Shown here piece after piece: positions 10,113 to 19,021 of a stretch of 64,000 bases of DNA. The notes under the pieces were generated by a model. That model saw only the letters and a program-made list of their open reading frames with translations. It had not been told where the DNA came from and searched no databases. The first letter of the stretch is position 1. Each line of letters begins with the position of its first letter. This DNA is from Terriglobus albidus (GTDB lineage Bacteria > Acidobacteriota > Terriglobia > Terriglobales > Acidobacteriaceae), in assembly GCF_025685425.1 (NCBI RefSeq), contig NZ_JAGTAS010000058.1, positions 248,001-312,000 on the forward strand. Direction: 5' to 3'. Made by a program: the position numbers and the translations under genes.

Positions 10113-10970
10113 ATGTCCGCCACACCCGCCAACGCTACTCCCCTCCACGATCTCGATCAGTGGGAAGACTTTCTGGAAGGCCGTTACAAGGAAGGAAAGT
10201 CTGAGACCGAATTCCGTCAGTACGATGCCGAGGCGCAGCCCGGCGTGGCCGAGTTCTATCGCCTGAACCATCAGTTCCAGACCGTTGATTATGTCCTGGG
10301 CAAGGAGAAGGAGTACTTCGGTCTGACGCGCGGCAAGAAGACAGTATGGGAAGCGGCCGAGTTCTTGAATACCCTGGTCGATGACAGCGATCCGGATACC
10401 GACCTCACCCAAATTGAGCACCTGCTGCAGACTTCCGAAGCCATGCGCCGTGATGGTCAGCCCCGCTGGATGGTTCTGGTGGGCTTCATTCATGATCTGG
10501 GCAAGTGCCTCTGCCTCTATGGCGAGCCGCAGTGGGGTGTTGTGGGCGATACCTTCCCCGTAGGCTGCGCCTGGTCCGATCAGATCGTCTTCCCCGAATA
10601 CTTTGCCGCCAACCCGGATCGCCTGGTGGCCAAGTATCAGACCAAGTACGGCATCTATGAGCCGAACTGTGGTCTTGAGAACGTGCACATGTCCTTCGGT
10701 CACGATGGCTACATCGCCGAAGTGATGAAGCCTTACCTGCCCGATGAGGCGCTGTACATGCTGCGCTTCCACTCGTTCTATGCATGGCACCGCCATGGCG
10801 CTTACACCCATCTGATGAACAAGAAAGATGAGGCCATGCTGGAGTGGGTGCGGAAGTTCAATCCCTATGACCTCTATTCGAAGGGTCACACCAAGCCGAA
10901 CATGAAGGAACTGAAGCCCTACTACGACGACCTGTTCGCGGAGTTCCTGCCGGAGAAGCTGGACTGGTAA
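10113..10970 (+). CDS. Inositol oxygenase (myo-inositol to D-glucuronate)
   Basis: A 285-residue mixed-valent di-iron oxygenase of the MIOX family, which cleaves myo-inositol with O2 to D-glucuronate in the cytoplasm. All six iron ligands of the family are visible: His103 (IEHLLQTSE), His127-Asp128 (FIHDLGK), His197 (FGHDGY), His220 (RFHSFYAWH) and Asp253 (NPYDLYSK). The length equals that of animal and plant MIOX. AAGGAG precedes the ATG. It is next to a glucarate operon, so inositol could be fed through glucuronate to glucarate. The linking uronate dehydrogenase is not in this window. Identity is very secure. Confidence 0.96.
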   Translation: MSATPANATPLHDLDQWEDFLEGRYKEGKSETEFRQYDAEAQPGVAEFYRLNHQFQTVDYVLGKEKEYFGLTRGKKTVWEAAEFLNTLVDDSDPDTDLTQIEHLLQTSEAMRRDGQPRWMVLVGFIHDLGKCLCLYGEPQWGVVGDTFPVGCAWSDQIVFPEYFAANPDRLVAKYQTKYGIYEPNCGLENVHMSFGHDGYIAEVMKPYLPDEALYMLRFHSFYAWHRHGAYTHLMNKKDEAMLEWVRKFNPYDLYSKGHTKPNMKELKPYYDDLFAEFLPEKLDW

Positions 10971-10987
10971 TTTCGCTCGCAGCTTTG

Positions 10988-11075
10988 TGGAACGTGTTTC
11001 ATGATAGGCCGCCTTTCGGGCGCGGGTTTCATACGTGCCTGATTCCAGCGAATCGGATTTATGAGACACGTTCCA
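10988..11075. repeat. 88-bp element with 15-bp terminal inverted repeats
   Basis: The ends TGGAACGTGTTTCAT and ATGAGACACGTTCCA are reverse complements at 14 of 15 positions, enclosing about 58 bases. It follows the inositol oxygenase stop and abuts the next repeat. Either a small palindromic repeat of a second family or a long-loop 3' hairpin; I found no other copy in the window by eye. Confidence 0.55.
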
Positions 11076-11088
11076 GGGTTGATCCCTT

Positions 11089-11202
11089 GGAGCAGTTTCC
11101 CTGCAGGTGTAGTGTAGGGCTTTCGCATCTATGGGCGTTTTCCGCAATGAAAACGCCGCTGCAATTCTCTTGCGGGATACCCAGCAACAGGGAAAATGCT
11201 CT
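11089..11202 (+). repeat. Palindromic ~113-bp repeat, copy 1 (forward)
   Basis: Full-length copy of the family found nine times here. Its ends are close to AGAGCATTTTCCCTGT and ACAGGGAAAATGCTCT (16-bp inverted repeats; here the left arm has a few changes). An internal hairpin GGCGTTTTC-loop-GAAAACGCC sits in the middle. It ends at the base before the ATG of the GH130 gene, so it may supply that gene's leader. An in-frame ATG inside it would give a falsely long N-terminus for that protein. Confidence 0.85.
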
Positions 11203-12342
11203 ATGGCTTTGCGGTATACGACATCGACGTTACGTCACCTCTCATGGCTGGTAGCTCTGCTGCCAGCCATGAGTTTTGCCCAAAAGAATTCTGCCCACAG
11301 CAATCCTGCCCAGACCTGGACGATTGGGCCATTCAACCGGCCCGTTTCCTCTCCGATCCTCTCCCCCAGGCCAGCATCTTCTTTCACCGATCCCGTTAGC
11401 GGGCAGACCGTTCACTGGGAGGCTACCAGCACCTTCAACCCCTCTGCTGTTGTCCGTAACGGCAAGGTCTACGTGCTGTATCGCGCGGAAGATGACTCCG
11501 GTGAGATGAAGATTGGCATGCATACTTCGCGTCTGGGCCTGGCCTCCAGTGACGACGGTATTCACTTCACGCGCGAACCTGAACCTGTTTTCTATCCCGC
11601 GGACGATACACAGAAAGATCGCGAGTGGCCCGGCGGCACGGAGGATCCTCGGTTGATCGAGGGCGAAGACGGCGCCTATGTTCTGAGCTATACGCAGTGG
11701 AACCGGAAGAGCACCAGTATCGGGATTGCGACCTCAAAGGATCTTATCCATTGGACCAAGCACGGCCCCATGTTCCCGGGGAAAGATAACGGCGCCTATC
11801 ACAGCTATAAATCCGGAGGCATCGTTACCCGGCTTAGTAACGGCCGCCTGATCGCAGCCAAAATCCAAGGGAAATACTGGATGTATTGGGGCGAGGTGGA
11901 AATTCACCTTGCAACCTCTCCTGACCTGATTCATTGGACGCCGGTGGAGAATGCCGACGGCTCTCCAATCGCAGTATTGAAGCAACGGGTAGCGCTCTTC
12001 GATAGCGCATTCCCTGAGGTCGGCCCTCCGCCGGTGCTGACGGAGCGGGGGATTGTGGTTCTGTATAACGGGAAGAATGGCTCCAGCGATGGAGCTCCCG
12101 GTCTTGATCCCGGAGCTTACTCGGTTGGGCAGGCATTATTCTCGGCGACCGAGCCCGCGAAGCTATTGGAGAGGACCACAGTGCCCTTCCTCAAGCCGGA
12201 GCTGCCGTTCGAGAAGACGGGACAATACGTCACCGGAACGACCTTTGCGGAAGGTCTGGTGTACTTCAGTAACAAATGGTTCCTTTACTACGGTTGCGCT
12301 GACTCGCTGGTGGGAGTCGCGGTGTCGGCTGAACGAAAATAG
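11203..12342 (+). CDS. Secreted GH130-family glycosidase/phosphorylase
   Basis: A 379-residue five-bladed propeller protein of GH130, a family of beta-mannoside phosphorylases and beta-1,2-mannosidases. It shows NPSAVVRNGKVYVLYRAEDDSG, then the family signature GGTEDPRL, and repeated IHWT-type blade motifs. The start is placed at the ATG of MALRYTTSTLRHL because the following segment LSWLVALLPAMSFAQ is a good Sec signal peptide. The longer in-frame extension lies wholly within a repeat element. A signal peptide argues for a periplasmic hydrolase rather than a phosphate-dependent phosphorylase, but linkage and mechanism cannot be assigned. It stands alone, with no receptor or regulator adjacent, and converges on the GH4 gene. 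Confidence 0.82.
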   Translation: MALRYTTSTLRHLSWLVALLPAMSFAQKNSAHSNPAQTWTIGPFNRPVSSPILSPRPASSFTDPVSGQTVHWEATSTFNPSAVVRNGKVYVLYRAEDDSGEMKIGMHTSRLGLASSDDGIHFTREPEPVFYPADDTQKDREWPGGTEDPRLIEGEDGAYVLSYTQWNRKSTSIGIATSKDLIHWTKHGPMFPGKDNGAYHSYKSGGIVTRLSNGRLIAAKIQGKYWMYWGEVEIHLATSPDLIHWTPVENADGSPIAVLKQRVALFDSAFPEVGPPPVLTERGIVVLYNGKNGSSDGAPGLDPGAYSVGQALFSATEPAKLLERTTVPFLKPELPFEKTGQYVTGTTFAEGLVYFSNKWFLYYGCADSLVGVAVSAERK

Positions 12343-12360
12343 CTGGATCCAATCTTTGTT

Positions 12361-12512
12361 TGTCATTTTGCAGTGACCATCGGGAACGGAGAAATCCGCT
12401 TCTCGATCTTCTATGAGTAGACGAAAGACGATCGTGCATCCGCGCGATACCGTTCTTCGCGGTGCGAAGAACGAGGAACAAGCAGATTTCTCCGCTTCGC
12501 TGCGAAATGACA
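12361..12512. repeat. 152-bp element with terminal inverted repeats between convergent genes
   Basis: The left end TGTCATTTTGCAGTGA and the right end TCGCTGCGAAATGACA are reverse complements with a few mismatches. A GGAGAAATC block follows on the left, matched by GATTTCTCC on the right. The centre holds a perfect 10-bp stem (CGTTCTTCGC-ggt-GCGAAGAACG, 12451-12473). It fills the space between the GH130 and GH4 stops. It looks like a dispersed intergenic repeat of a third type and may also work as a bidirectional terminator. Confidence 0.6.
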
Positions 12513-12535
12513 AAAAAATAGTACTTCTGCGTGGT

Positions 12536-13888
12536 CTAGGCCTTCCACCTCATCGTCTTTAGCAACTCTTCCGAGGGCTCCCACTCTCCGATGCTCGGGT
12601 AGAGCAGCATCGCCTTGCGAAGGTCTCGCTCCGAACCACTAACGGCGGCATCAATCGCCGCGCGTTCATACGCCTTCACTGCCAGCACCAGGCCGCGTAC
12701 TGCTTCCGGCAAAGGGCCAACGGGAATAGGAGCAAGTTGGGTTCGGCTGATCTGTGTTGCGGCTTCGATGATGTCTCCCGGAGCGATCTCCGGAATCGTG
12801 TTGCCGTTGCGGAGATTGACGATCACGTTCTCTGGCGTCTCACTGCTCAAGGCGTTCATCACCTGCAACGCGATGCGATGGTAGCCGCTCGCTGCGCGGA
12901 AGGGATCCTCTTGGGGTGCAGCCTCGTCGAATGCCGATTTTCCTTCGCCTTCCAGCTTCATATAAGAACCGGAGCGCAGATTGAGGTAGTCCACATAGGC
13001 CTGCAGTGCGGCCGCATCTTCACCAGCCGTCAATAGCTCGACCAAGCGCTGCATCAGAGACTCGTTCATCGCTGCGATCTGCTCTCCTCGCGTTGCTCCC
13101 TGCTTGCGCTGATTCTCAAGCGCACGGCGACGCGAGTAGTAGAAGAAGAGATATTCGGTCGGAATCAGGCCGATGGCGCGGATCAACTCATGATCGAACA
13201 AAGGAGCGGAGTAGAGCTGCGAAAGAATGGCATCATCCTGCAGGATGCGTGAGGTCACATCTTCACCGCGCAGCGTGACACGGCGTACCCATCCCAGATG
13301 ATTTAAACCGACATACTCGCAGACAAGATCCTTTGCAGGAGCTTGCAATGCTATCTGGATGCGGTGCAATAACTCCGTCGGCGTATCACAGATACCGATC
13401 ACCTTTGCTCCGCTGTGATGCGCGATCGCCTGCGTGATAAGGCCGGCTGGATTCGTGAAGTTGATGATCCATGCGGAAGGGGCAAGCCTTTCCACCAGCT
13501 TCGCCTGTTCAATCGCAATGGGAATCGTGCGCTGCCCCATGGCTACACCACCGGGACCAGTCGTCTCCTGCCCGGGATAACCACACTGGATCGCCGCTCG
13601 CTCATCATGCGCGCGGGTTCCAATACCTCCAACGCGGACACTGTTCAGCACGAAACTCGCCCCATCCACCGCTTCTTCCGGAGACTTTGCAACCGAGATC
13701 TTCAGCGAGCCGGACTCACGCCGTACCACCTCGCGTCCCAGGCGCGCGATCATCTCCGCCCGGTGCTGGTCGACGTCATACAACATCAGTTCTGCGGCAT
13801 CGAGCGTTTGGGCTGACTCATTAATACCGAAGACGACCAACGGCGTGCGAACACCGCCGCCGCCGAGAAACGCAATCTTATGTGGCAT
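12536..13888 (-). CDS. GH4-family NAD-dependent (6-phospho)glycosidase
   Basis: A 450-residue member of GH4, the NAD- and metal-dependent glycosidases that usually act on 6-phosphorylated sugars. The Rossmann start [13 protein letters not shown] is followed by [11 protein letters not shown], the metal-binding Cys167 in ICDTPTE and His197 in GLNHLGW. GAGGAG stands at ideal spacing before the ATG at 13888; a frame start 12 bases earlier is less likely. It overlaps the upstream PfkB gene by 11 bases, so kinase and hydrolase are coupled, fitting 'phosphorylate then cleave'. Whether it is a 6-phospho-beta-glucosidase, a glucosaminidase or another type cannot be told from sequence. Confidence 0.88.
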   Translation of the reverse strand: MPHKIAFLGGGGVRTPLVVFGINESAQTLDAAELMLYDVDQHRAEMIARLGREVVRRESGSLKISVAKSPEEAVDGASFVLNSVRVGGIGTRAHDERAAIQCGYPGQETTGPGGVAMGQRTIPIAIEQAKLVERLAPSAWIINFTNPAGLITQAIAHHSGAKVIGICDTPTELLHRIQIALQAPAKDLVCEYVGLNHLGWVRRVTLRGEDVTSRILQDDAILSQLYSAPLFDHELIRAIGLIPTEYLFFYYSRRRALENQRKQGATRGEQIAAMNESLMQRLVELLTAGEDAAALQAYVDYLNLRSGSYMKLEGEGKSAFDEAAPQEDPFRAASGYHRIALQVMNALSSETPENVIVNLRNGNTIPEIAPGDIIEAATQISRTQLAPIPVGPLPEAVRGLVLAVKAYERAAIDAAVSGSERDLRKAMLLYPSIGEWEPSEELLKTMRWKA

Positions 13889-14801
13889 AAAACTCCTCAA
13901 GCGCAGCCTCTACCTCATTGCGGGTAGGAAGCGCGCGCAGAGCGCCGGCGGCACGAGTCGAAAGCGCTCCGCAGACGCAGCCATGCTGCAGGCACTGCTG
14001 CGGGGAAAGCCCTTCCAGCAGAGCGTGGATGAAACCGGCATCGAAGGCATCGCCGGCGCCGGTTGTGTCAACCAGATTTACCAGGGGCGGCGCCGCCCAG
14101 TACTCCTTGCCGTTCGACAGCATCATCGCACCCGCAGGCCCAAGCTTCACCAGGGCATGCTCCACGCCGTGCTGACGGCAGAGCTGCAGGTATGCCTCAG
14201 GGCTGCCGGCAAGCATCATTGACTCTTTTTCGTTGGGCATGACGTAATCGATCATGCGCATCAGCGTCCAGTTCTCCTGGTTCTGCAACCACTCGACATG
14301 ATGTCCGACATCGATGGAGACAGTAGCTCCATGGCCTTTCAGCGCCTTCACGATTCTGGCGCCTGGTCCCGCTTCTAACGGAAGCGCGAGATGGACGTGC
14401 CTGGCGTGCGCAGCTTCCCTTGTTATCTCAGGATGCTGTTCCAGATACGCCGCCAGATGCTCGTTGACTCCGCGATAGGTAAAGAAGGTACGGTCATATG
14501 CGGTGGAGATACTGACAGTCACACCGCTGCGTCCTTTTTCAACGATCAGACTTTCCGCCGAGACGCCAAACTCTTCCAGGCGATCTGCGATGGCCTTATA
14601 GTCACCTTCCCCTACGATACCTGCGAGACGCACCTTCGCTCCCAGCAGTGAGAGCGCGCAGGCGGTTGTGACAGCGCCCCCGCCAAGCTCCCAGGTGTAC
14701 TCGTCGGTAAAGACCTCAGACCCAGGGACAGGCCAGTCCGCAAACCCACTGAAGACATGGTCCAGATAGATCTCACCGATGACTGTGACGTCGTATTTCA
14801 T
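13878..14801 (-). CDS. PfkB-family carbohydrate kinase
   Basis: A 307-residue ribokinase-type sugar kinase. It shows the family's N-terminal GGGAVTTACALSLLG glycine-rich block and the C-terminal anion-hole/catalytic motif DTTGAGDAFDAGF, with Asp as base. The start is ATG at 14801, which overlaps the TGA of the permease gene (ATGA); a much longer frame upstream only overlaps the permease in another frame. It sits between an APC permease and a GH4 enzyme, so it probably phosphorylates the imported sugar that GH4 then cleaves. Substrate unknown; an amino sugar is a possibility given the deacetylase further up. Confidence 0.87.
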   Translation of the reverse strand: MKYDVTVIGEIYLDHVFSGFADWPVPGSEVFTDEYTWELGGGAVTTACALSLLGAKVRLAGIVGEGDYKAIADRLEEFGVSAESLIVEKGRSGVTVSISTAYDRTFFTYRGVNEHLAAYLEQHPEITREAAHARHVHLALPLEAGPGARIVKALKGHGATVSIDVGHHVEWLQNQENWTLMRMIDYVMPNEKESMMLAGSPEAYLQLCRQHGVEHALVKLGPAGAMMLSNGKEYWAAPPLVNLVDTTGAGDAFDAGFIHALLEGLSPQQCLQHGCVCGALSTRAAGALRALPTRNEVEAALEEFYAT

Positions 14802-16150
14802 GCCTGCTGAAATGGCCACTCCTGCGCCCGGTTTGCCTGAAACAAGAAGACCACCATACCGGCGACGATCAGGCCCGCGCCTACGGCGATGTGTTTTAGC
14901 TGGCTGGCGCCAACGATGTAGAGCCATCCCGCCAACGCCACCAGCGCGGGCAGAGGATAGAGCGGCATGCGGAACCTGCCGGGCGCGGGAGGTGACTGCC
15001 GCCGCAGCAACATGACCGCAATGCACTGCCCGAGGAACTGCAGCATGGTCTGAATCACAATCAACCCGGCGATCAGATCGGCCAGCGAGAAGAAGCACAT
15101 CGCCATGGAGGCGATGCCCATGTAGATCAGAGAGACTGTCGGGAAGTGATCCTTGGGATGCACTCTGGCAAAGACCGCGGGGAATTCCCCGCTCGCTGCA
15201 GCCGCATAGGGAATTCGCGAGTACCCAAGCAAAATGGCAAAGGCTGATCCCCAGCTTGCGATGAGGATAAGGATAGAGACAGCCTTCGCTGCCCATGCAC
15301 CATGCACCGCCTGCATGAAGTCGGAGACGATGACCTTCGAGTGCTGTGCCTCGCGCCACGGCAATGTCCCCAGGATCGAGATGTTCATCGCCAGGTACAT
15401 GGCTGCCACCAGCACAATCGAGAGCAGCACAACGCGCGGGATATTTTTCGTTGGATTTCTGACCTCTCCACCCAGCAGGCAGACGTTGTTATAGCCACCG
15501 TAATCGTAGGTCGCGATCAGGGTCGCGGAGCCGAGTCCGAGCCAGAATGTATGGGAGAGATGGAAGGCATGGGGAGGGAAATCGAAGGCGATTGCCGGAT
15601 GGAAATGTGTAATGCCACTCAGGATGATCCAACAACAAGTTGCCAGTACGACCACGGTCACGATGACCGACAACACTCCAATGGAGCGGATCGAGCGGTA
15701 GAGCACCGCCATGTTGACCAGACACAACACCATCGCTATCAGCTTCAACTGAGCAGCCGATAGGGGATGAAAGACGCTTGCGTAGTCCGCAAATCCAACG
15801 GCGCCTGAGGCGATGGAGATAGGCCCCACCAGCAGCGATTGCCAGAGGAAGAGAAAAGCCATCAAACGCCCGAGCGTTTTGGGCCCGAAGGCTGTCAGCA
15901 GGTAGTGATAGGAACCACCGGAGTGCGGCATCCTGGAACCAAGTTCGGCCCACACCATGCCATCGCACAGCGCCAGTAACGCCCCCAGGATCCAGCCGAG
16001 CATCGCCTGCGGGCCGCCCATCGCCGCTAGGGCGAGAGGAATGGTGAGAAAGGGACCTACACCGACCATGTTCAGCACATTGGCCGACAGTGCTCCCCAC
16101 AGACCGATTCCACGATCAAGATGCCCGAGTTGTTGTCCTGCCTTCGCCAT
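14798..16150 (-). CDS. APC-superfamily permease
   Basis: A 450-residue inner-membrane transporter with about twelve hydrophobic helices and the APC N-terminal helix-1 pattern (ALSANVLNMVGVGPFLTIPLAL), plus NPTKNIPRVVLLS and YSRIPYAAAASGEFP, both typical of the amino acid-polyamine-organocation superfamily. It is usually annotated as an amino-acid permease. It is embedded between a secreted deacetylase and a kinase/GH4 pair, 15 bases after the former and overlapping the latter by four. The cargo is therefore more likely an amino sugar or glycoside than an ordinary amino acid. That is inference from position. Confidence 0.83.
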   Translation of the reverse strand: MAKAGQQLGHLDRGIGLWGALSANVLNMVGVGPFLTIPLALAAMGGPQAMLGWILGALLALCDGMVWAELGSRMPHSGGSYHYLLTAFGPKTLGRLMAFLFLWQSLLVGPISIASGAVGFADYASVFHPLSAAQLKLIAMVLCLVNMAVLYRSIRSIGVLSVIVTVVVLATCCWIILSGITHFHPAIAFDFPPHAFHLSHTFWLGLGSATLIATYDYGGYNNVCLLGGEVRNPTKNIPRVVLLSIVLVAAMYLAMNISILGTLPWREAQHSKVIVSDFMQAVHGAWAAKAVSILILIASWGSAFAILLGYSRIPYAAAASGEFPAVFARVHPKDHFPTVSLIYMGIASMAMCFFSLADLIAGLIVIQTMLQFLGQCIAVMLLRRQSPPAPGRFRMPLYPLPALVALAGWLYIVGASQLKHIAVGAGLIVAGMVVFLFQANRAQEWPFQQA

Positions 16151-16165
16151 GGAGAGGGTCCCGAA

Positions 16166-18976
16166 CTACTTGATCTCCGGATTCTTTGGCAGACTCAACA
16201 TATTGGCGAACAAACGGAAGGCTCCTGGAACTCCCAATGGGAGCTGGCGATAAAAAGCATATGCGTTGTAGATGTAGACGCCCTTACCATAGCGCGCGTA
16301 AACCAGGCCACCCTTTTGCTCCGGCTGGCCGGCGTCATGCGTCTCGAGAAGCGCAGTGTACTTCGGATCCCAAGACTGCAGGAACTTCGATCCCCGCTCT
16401 TCAATCCAGCCATCGAAGTCCTTCTCAGTGATCTTATTCGGCCAGTTGAAGACAGGGTTCTTTGGATCGAGGATCTTTACAACTGACTTCTCGTCCGTCA
16501 CCTCTTCCGGGTCGTTGCTCATCACGTAAGGGTAAGGTCCAAAGTTATGGTCAAACTCAGGCGTGTTGTATTGCACGATGACAGTGCCGCCCTTCTCAAC
16601 GTACTGCAACAGACGTGCATTATTGGCAATGAGATCAGGCCGCACTGCATAGGCACGGACACCGAGCACGATTGTGCTGTATTTCTGCAGATCGGCATTC
16701 GCCAGGTCCTGCGCCGAGAGATACGACACGTGCACACCGATCTGCTCCAGTGCTGCCGGAACATCATCGCCGCTGCCTTCGACGTAGGCAACCGAAACAT
16801 CCGGCGCCATCTTCACGTCGGTTCCAGTAGTGACATACTTCGCCTGCGAGTAGAGGAAGTACGGCCGCAGGCCGGTGTAGCCGATCGTCACATAGCCTTC
16901 GGAGTAGGACTTGCCATCCAGCTCTGCAACAGCAGTGACGGTGTACGCCTTCCCTTCAGCAACTTTGGGCGTTACGGTGAAGGCTACGGTCTGCTCTTCG
17001 CCTTCCTGCGAGAACTTCACCGGAATGGACTTCGGTGCAGCCGTCCAGCCTTCCGGAAGCAACAGGCTTACGGATGGCGTTGCAGCCCCCTTCACGTTGT
17101 TATGTACGCGGACGCTCACACTGATCGATTTGCTTCCCAGCGGCACAACTCCTGCGGATGGCGACATCGCGACCGACAATGCCGGACCCACCGGCATCGG
17201 ATACCGCAGCGTACCTGGCCCATTCACCTTGCTGACGACCTGAACGACACTTGCCAATTCTACGATTGCACCTTCGTACTCCACCTGCGCCACAGCCTGC
17301 AGGGGATAGGGAGATAACGGCGTATTCCTGGGCGCGCTGGGTGCAACATCATATGCTGCGTTCTGCAACCCGGCACGGGTGAAGTATGGCCGCGTGTACG
17401 GCTCGTCGACAGGAACTTTAACTTTGAAGGTGAGGTCAACTGCCTTTTCTGCAGTCAACGTTGCGGGAGAGGCGGGGCCTGAAATACTCCAGTCTTTGCC
17501 GGATGTGCCCACCAGCTTCACGCTCTTTACCGTTAGCGATGAGACTGTTGGTTCATAGAGATGGACCTTTACCGGAAACGCAAGGCCGGGCGTTGCCATC
17601 TGGAAGGTCGGCGCCGCGCCACGCATTGCGGCCATCATGCCGTCCTCCTGCCCTGCGGGAATGACATCGGCATTCAGCTTCAACTGCAGAGCCGCTATCA
17701 GAGCGTCATTGAACTGGCGCTGCTTGACCCGCAGCTCATGCAGGATGTTGTACTTCGCCTCTGCGGAGAGATCGCTCTTCTCCGTTTCAGCAAGCAGCGA
17801 CTCAACCTTTAGCTTTCCTTTCGCCAGCGGAGAGGCTATTGCCACAGGCTTTTGTGCGGAGAAGCTCTTCATAGCCTGTTCGATCTGCGATGCGACCTCC
17901 TCTAATCCAGGCTTTAGAAAGGCCGGCGGCTTCGATCCTGCGAGATCTGCGATTCCGGTCAACGAGACGTCGATACCGTCGAAGAACGTCTCTTCCTTCG
18001 GGGGAGAGTTAAGCATCGATCCGAAGCGGTGGTAGTCGCTCATCTGTGAGCCAGGCAGCGGCACGCTCTGTCCACCGTTCTGGGAACGCTGATATCCGAG
18101 GCCCTCGCGGGATATCTGGGAGTAAGTCTCTCCAATGACCGGGTCGAAACTTCCGGCCGGGATACTGACTGTTACGGACGGCCTGCCTTCTTCCCATTTG
18201 CCCGTAATGTGATTCGTTACGCCGACGGGGCCCCAGGTGTGGTTCGCATAGTCGTACATTCCTTTCTCCGTAACTCGGAAGAAGGGAGCGCGGGCATAAG
18301 TCTTTACCGGGGACCATGGCAACAGGCCTTCTTTGATCTGCTCCGGGAACTTCGCCGGATCTCCGGCAGCCTTGAAGACCTCCTGCGCCATCAGGCCGGC
18401 GGTTGCATGCTGGCCATGTCCGTCGGTAGGGCCACCCACAAAGACGGAACACACGACGAGCGGACGAACAGTACGAACCACACGTACCGCCTGCTCCAAA
18501 ACCTTGTCGTGGCCCCACTGTTCCAACGCTTCATCAAGAGACTTCGAGAAGCCGTAGTCCGTCATCGAGGTGAAGTACTGTGCGTCCAGACCGTAGTAGC
18601 GGCCGGCCTGCAACAACTCTTCTGTACGCACCAGACCAAGGGCATCCCAGTAGTCAGAAGACATCACGTTTGCACCGCCTTCGCCGCGGTCCAGTGTCAG
18701 CAAGGCGACGCGCGCTCCGACGCCGCGGCTATGATAGGCCAGGGTTGCTCCGTCTTCGTCGTCCGGATGCGCCACAATCATCATCAGGCTGGCGCGTGTC
18801 TGGAGGCGCTTCAACGACTGCCAAAGGTCGGCGGCGCCTTCATCGGCGGCAATCGGTCTTGCATCGACCTGCGGTCGCGCCTGAAAAGCATGCGCGGCAG
18901 GGATTGGCCCCGCCAGCAACACGGGAGTCAGCGCCAATACGGTGAACCTTCTGACAAACGGCATAGCCACTTGCAT
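16166..18976 (-). CDS. Secreted PIG-L/LmbE-family deacetylase with C-terminal accessory domains
   Basis: A 936-residue exported protein. A signal peptide (about 1-30, ending AHAFQA) precedes a PIG-L/LmbE zinc-deacetylase domain (about 60-300) with the metal motif AHPDDE and GGPTDGHGQH. Long beta-rich stretches follow, including a NEW3-like segment (VPLGSKSISVSVRVHNNVKG). A C-terminal ThuA/class-I-amidotransferase-like part (GVRAYAVRPDLIANNARLL; VEKGGTVIVQYNTPE) closes the protein. PIG-L enzymes remove N-acetyl groups from GlcNAc-containing compounds. The ATG at 18976 directly abuts AAGGAG and the ATG at 18964 lies 13 bases from it, so the exact start is open. It follows the TonB receptor by 45 bases and precedes the permease by 15, making it part of one operon. 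Confidence 0.85.
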   Translation of the reverse strand: MQVAMPFVRRFTVLALTPVLLAGPIPAAHAFQARPQVDARPIAADEGAADLWQSLKRLQTRASLMMIVAHPDDEDGATLAYHSRGVGARVALLTLDRGEGGANVMSSDYWDALGLVRTEELLQAGRYYGLDAQYFTSMTDYGFSKSLDEALEQWGHDKVLEQAVRVVRTVRPLVVCSVFVGGPTDGHGQHATAGLMAQEVFKAAGDPAKFPEQIKEGLLPWSPVKTYARAPFFRVTEKGMYDYANHTWGPVGVTNHITGKWEEGRPSVTVSIPAGSFDPVIGETYSQISREGLGYQRSQNGGQSVPLPGSQMSDYHRFGSMLNSPPKEETFFDGIDVSLTGIADLAGSKPPAFLKPGLEEVASQIEQAMKSFSAQKPVAIASPLAKGKLKVESLLAETEKSDLSAEAKYNILHELRVKQRQFNDALIAALQLKLNADVIPAGQEDGMMAAMRGAAPTFQMATPGLAFPVKVHLYEPTVSSLTVKSVKLVGTSGKDWSISGPASPATLTAEKAVDLTFKVKVPVDEPYTRPYFTRAGLQNAAYDVAPSAPRNTPLSPYPLQAVAQVEYEGAIVELASVVQVVSKVNGPGTLRYPMPVGPALSVAMSPSAGVVPLGSKSISVSVRVHNNVKGAATPSVSLLLPEGWTAAPKSIPVKFSQEGEEQTVAFTVTPKVAEGKAYTVTAVAELDGKSYSEGYVTIGYTGLRPYFLYSQAKYVTTGTDVKMAPDVSVAYVEGSGDDVPAALEQIGVHVSYLSAQDLANADLQKYSTIVLGVRAYAVRPDLIANNARLLQYVEKGGTVIVQYNTPEFDHNFGPYPYVMSNDPEEVTDEKSVVKILDPKNPVFNWPNKITEKDFDGWIEERGSKFLQSWDPKYTALLETHDAGQPEQKGGLVYARYGKGVYIYNAYAFYRQLPLGVPGAFRLFANMLSLPKNPEIK

Positions 18977-19021
18977 CTCCTTGCGGCCGGACCAGGATCC
19001 GGTCGCCTTTATTCACTCAGA

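Noticed and set aside
10080-11147. 355-codon minus-strand frame across inositol oxygenase
   Set aside because: It begins in repeat copy 1 and runs antisense to a secure gene; the N-terminus is the repeat peptide.
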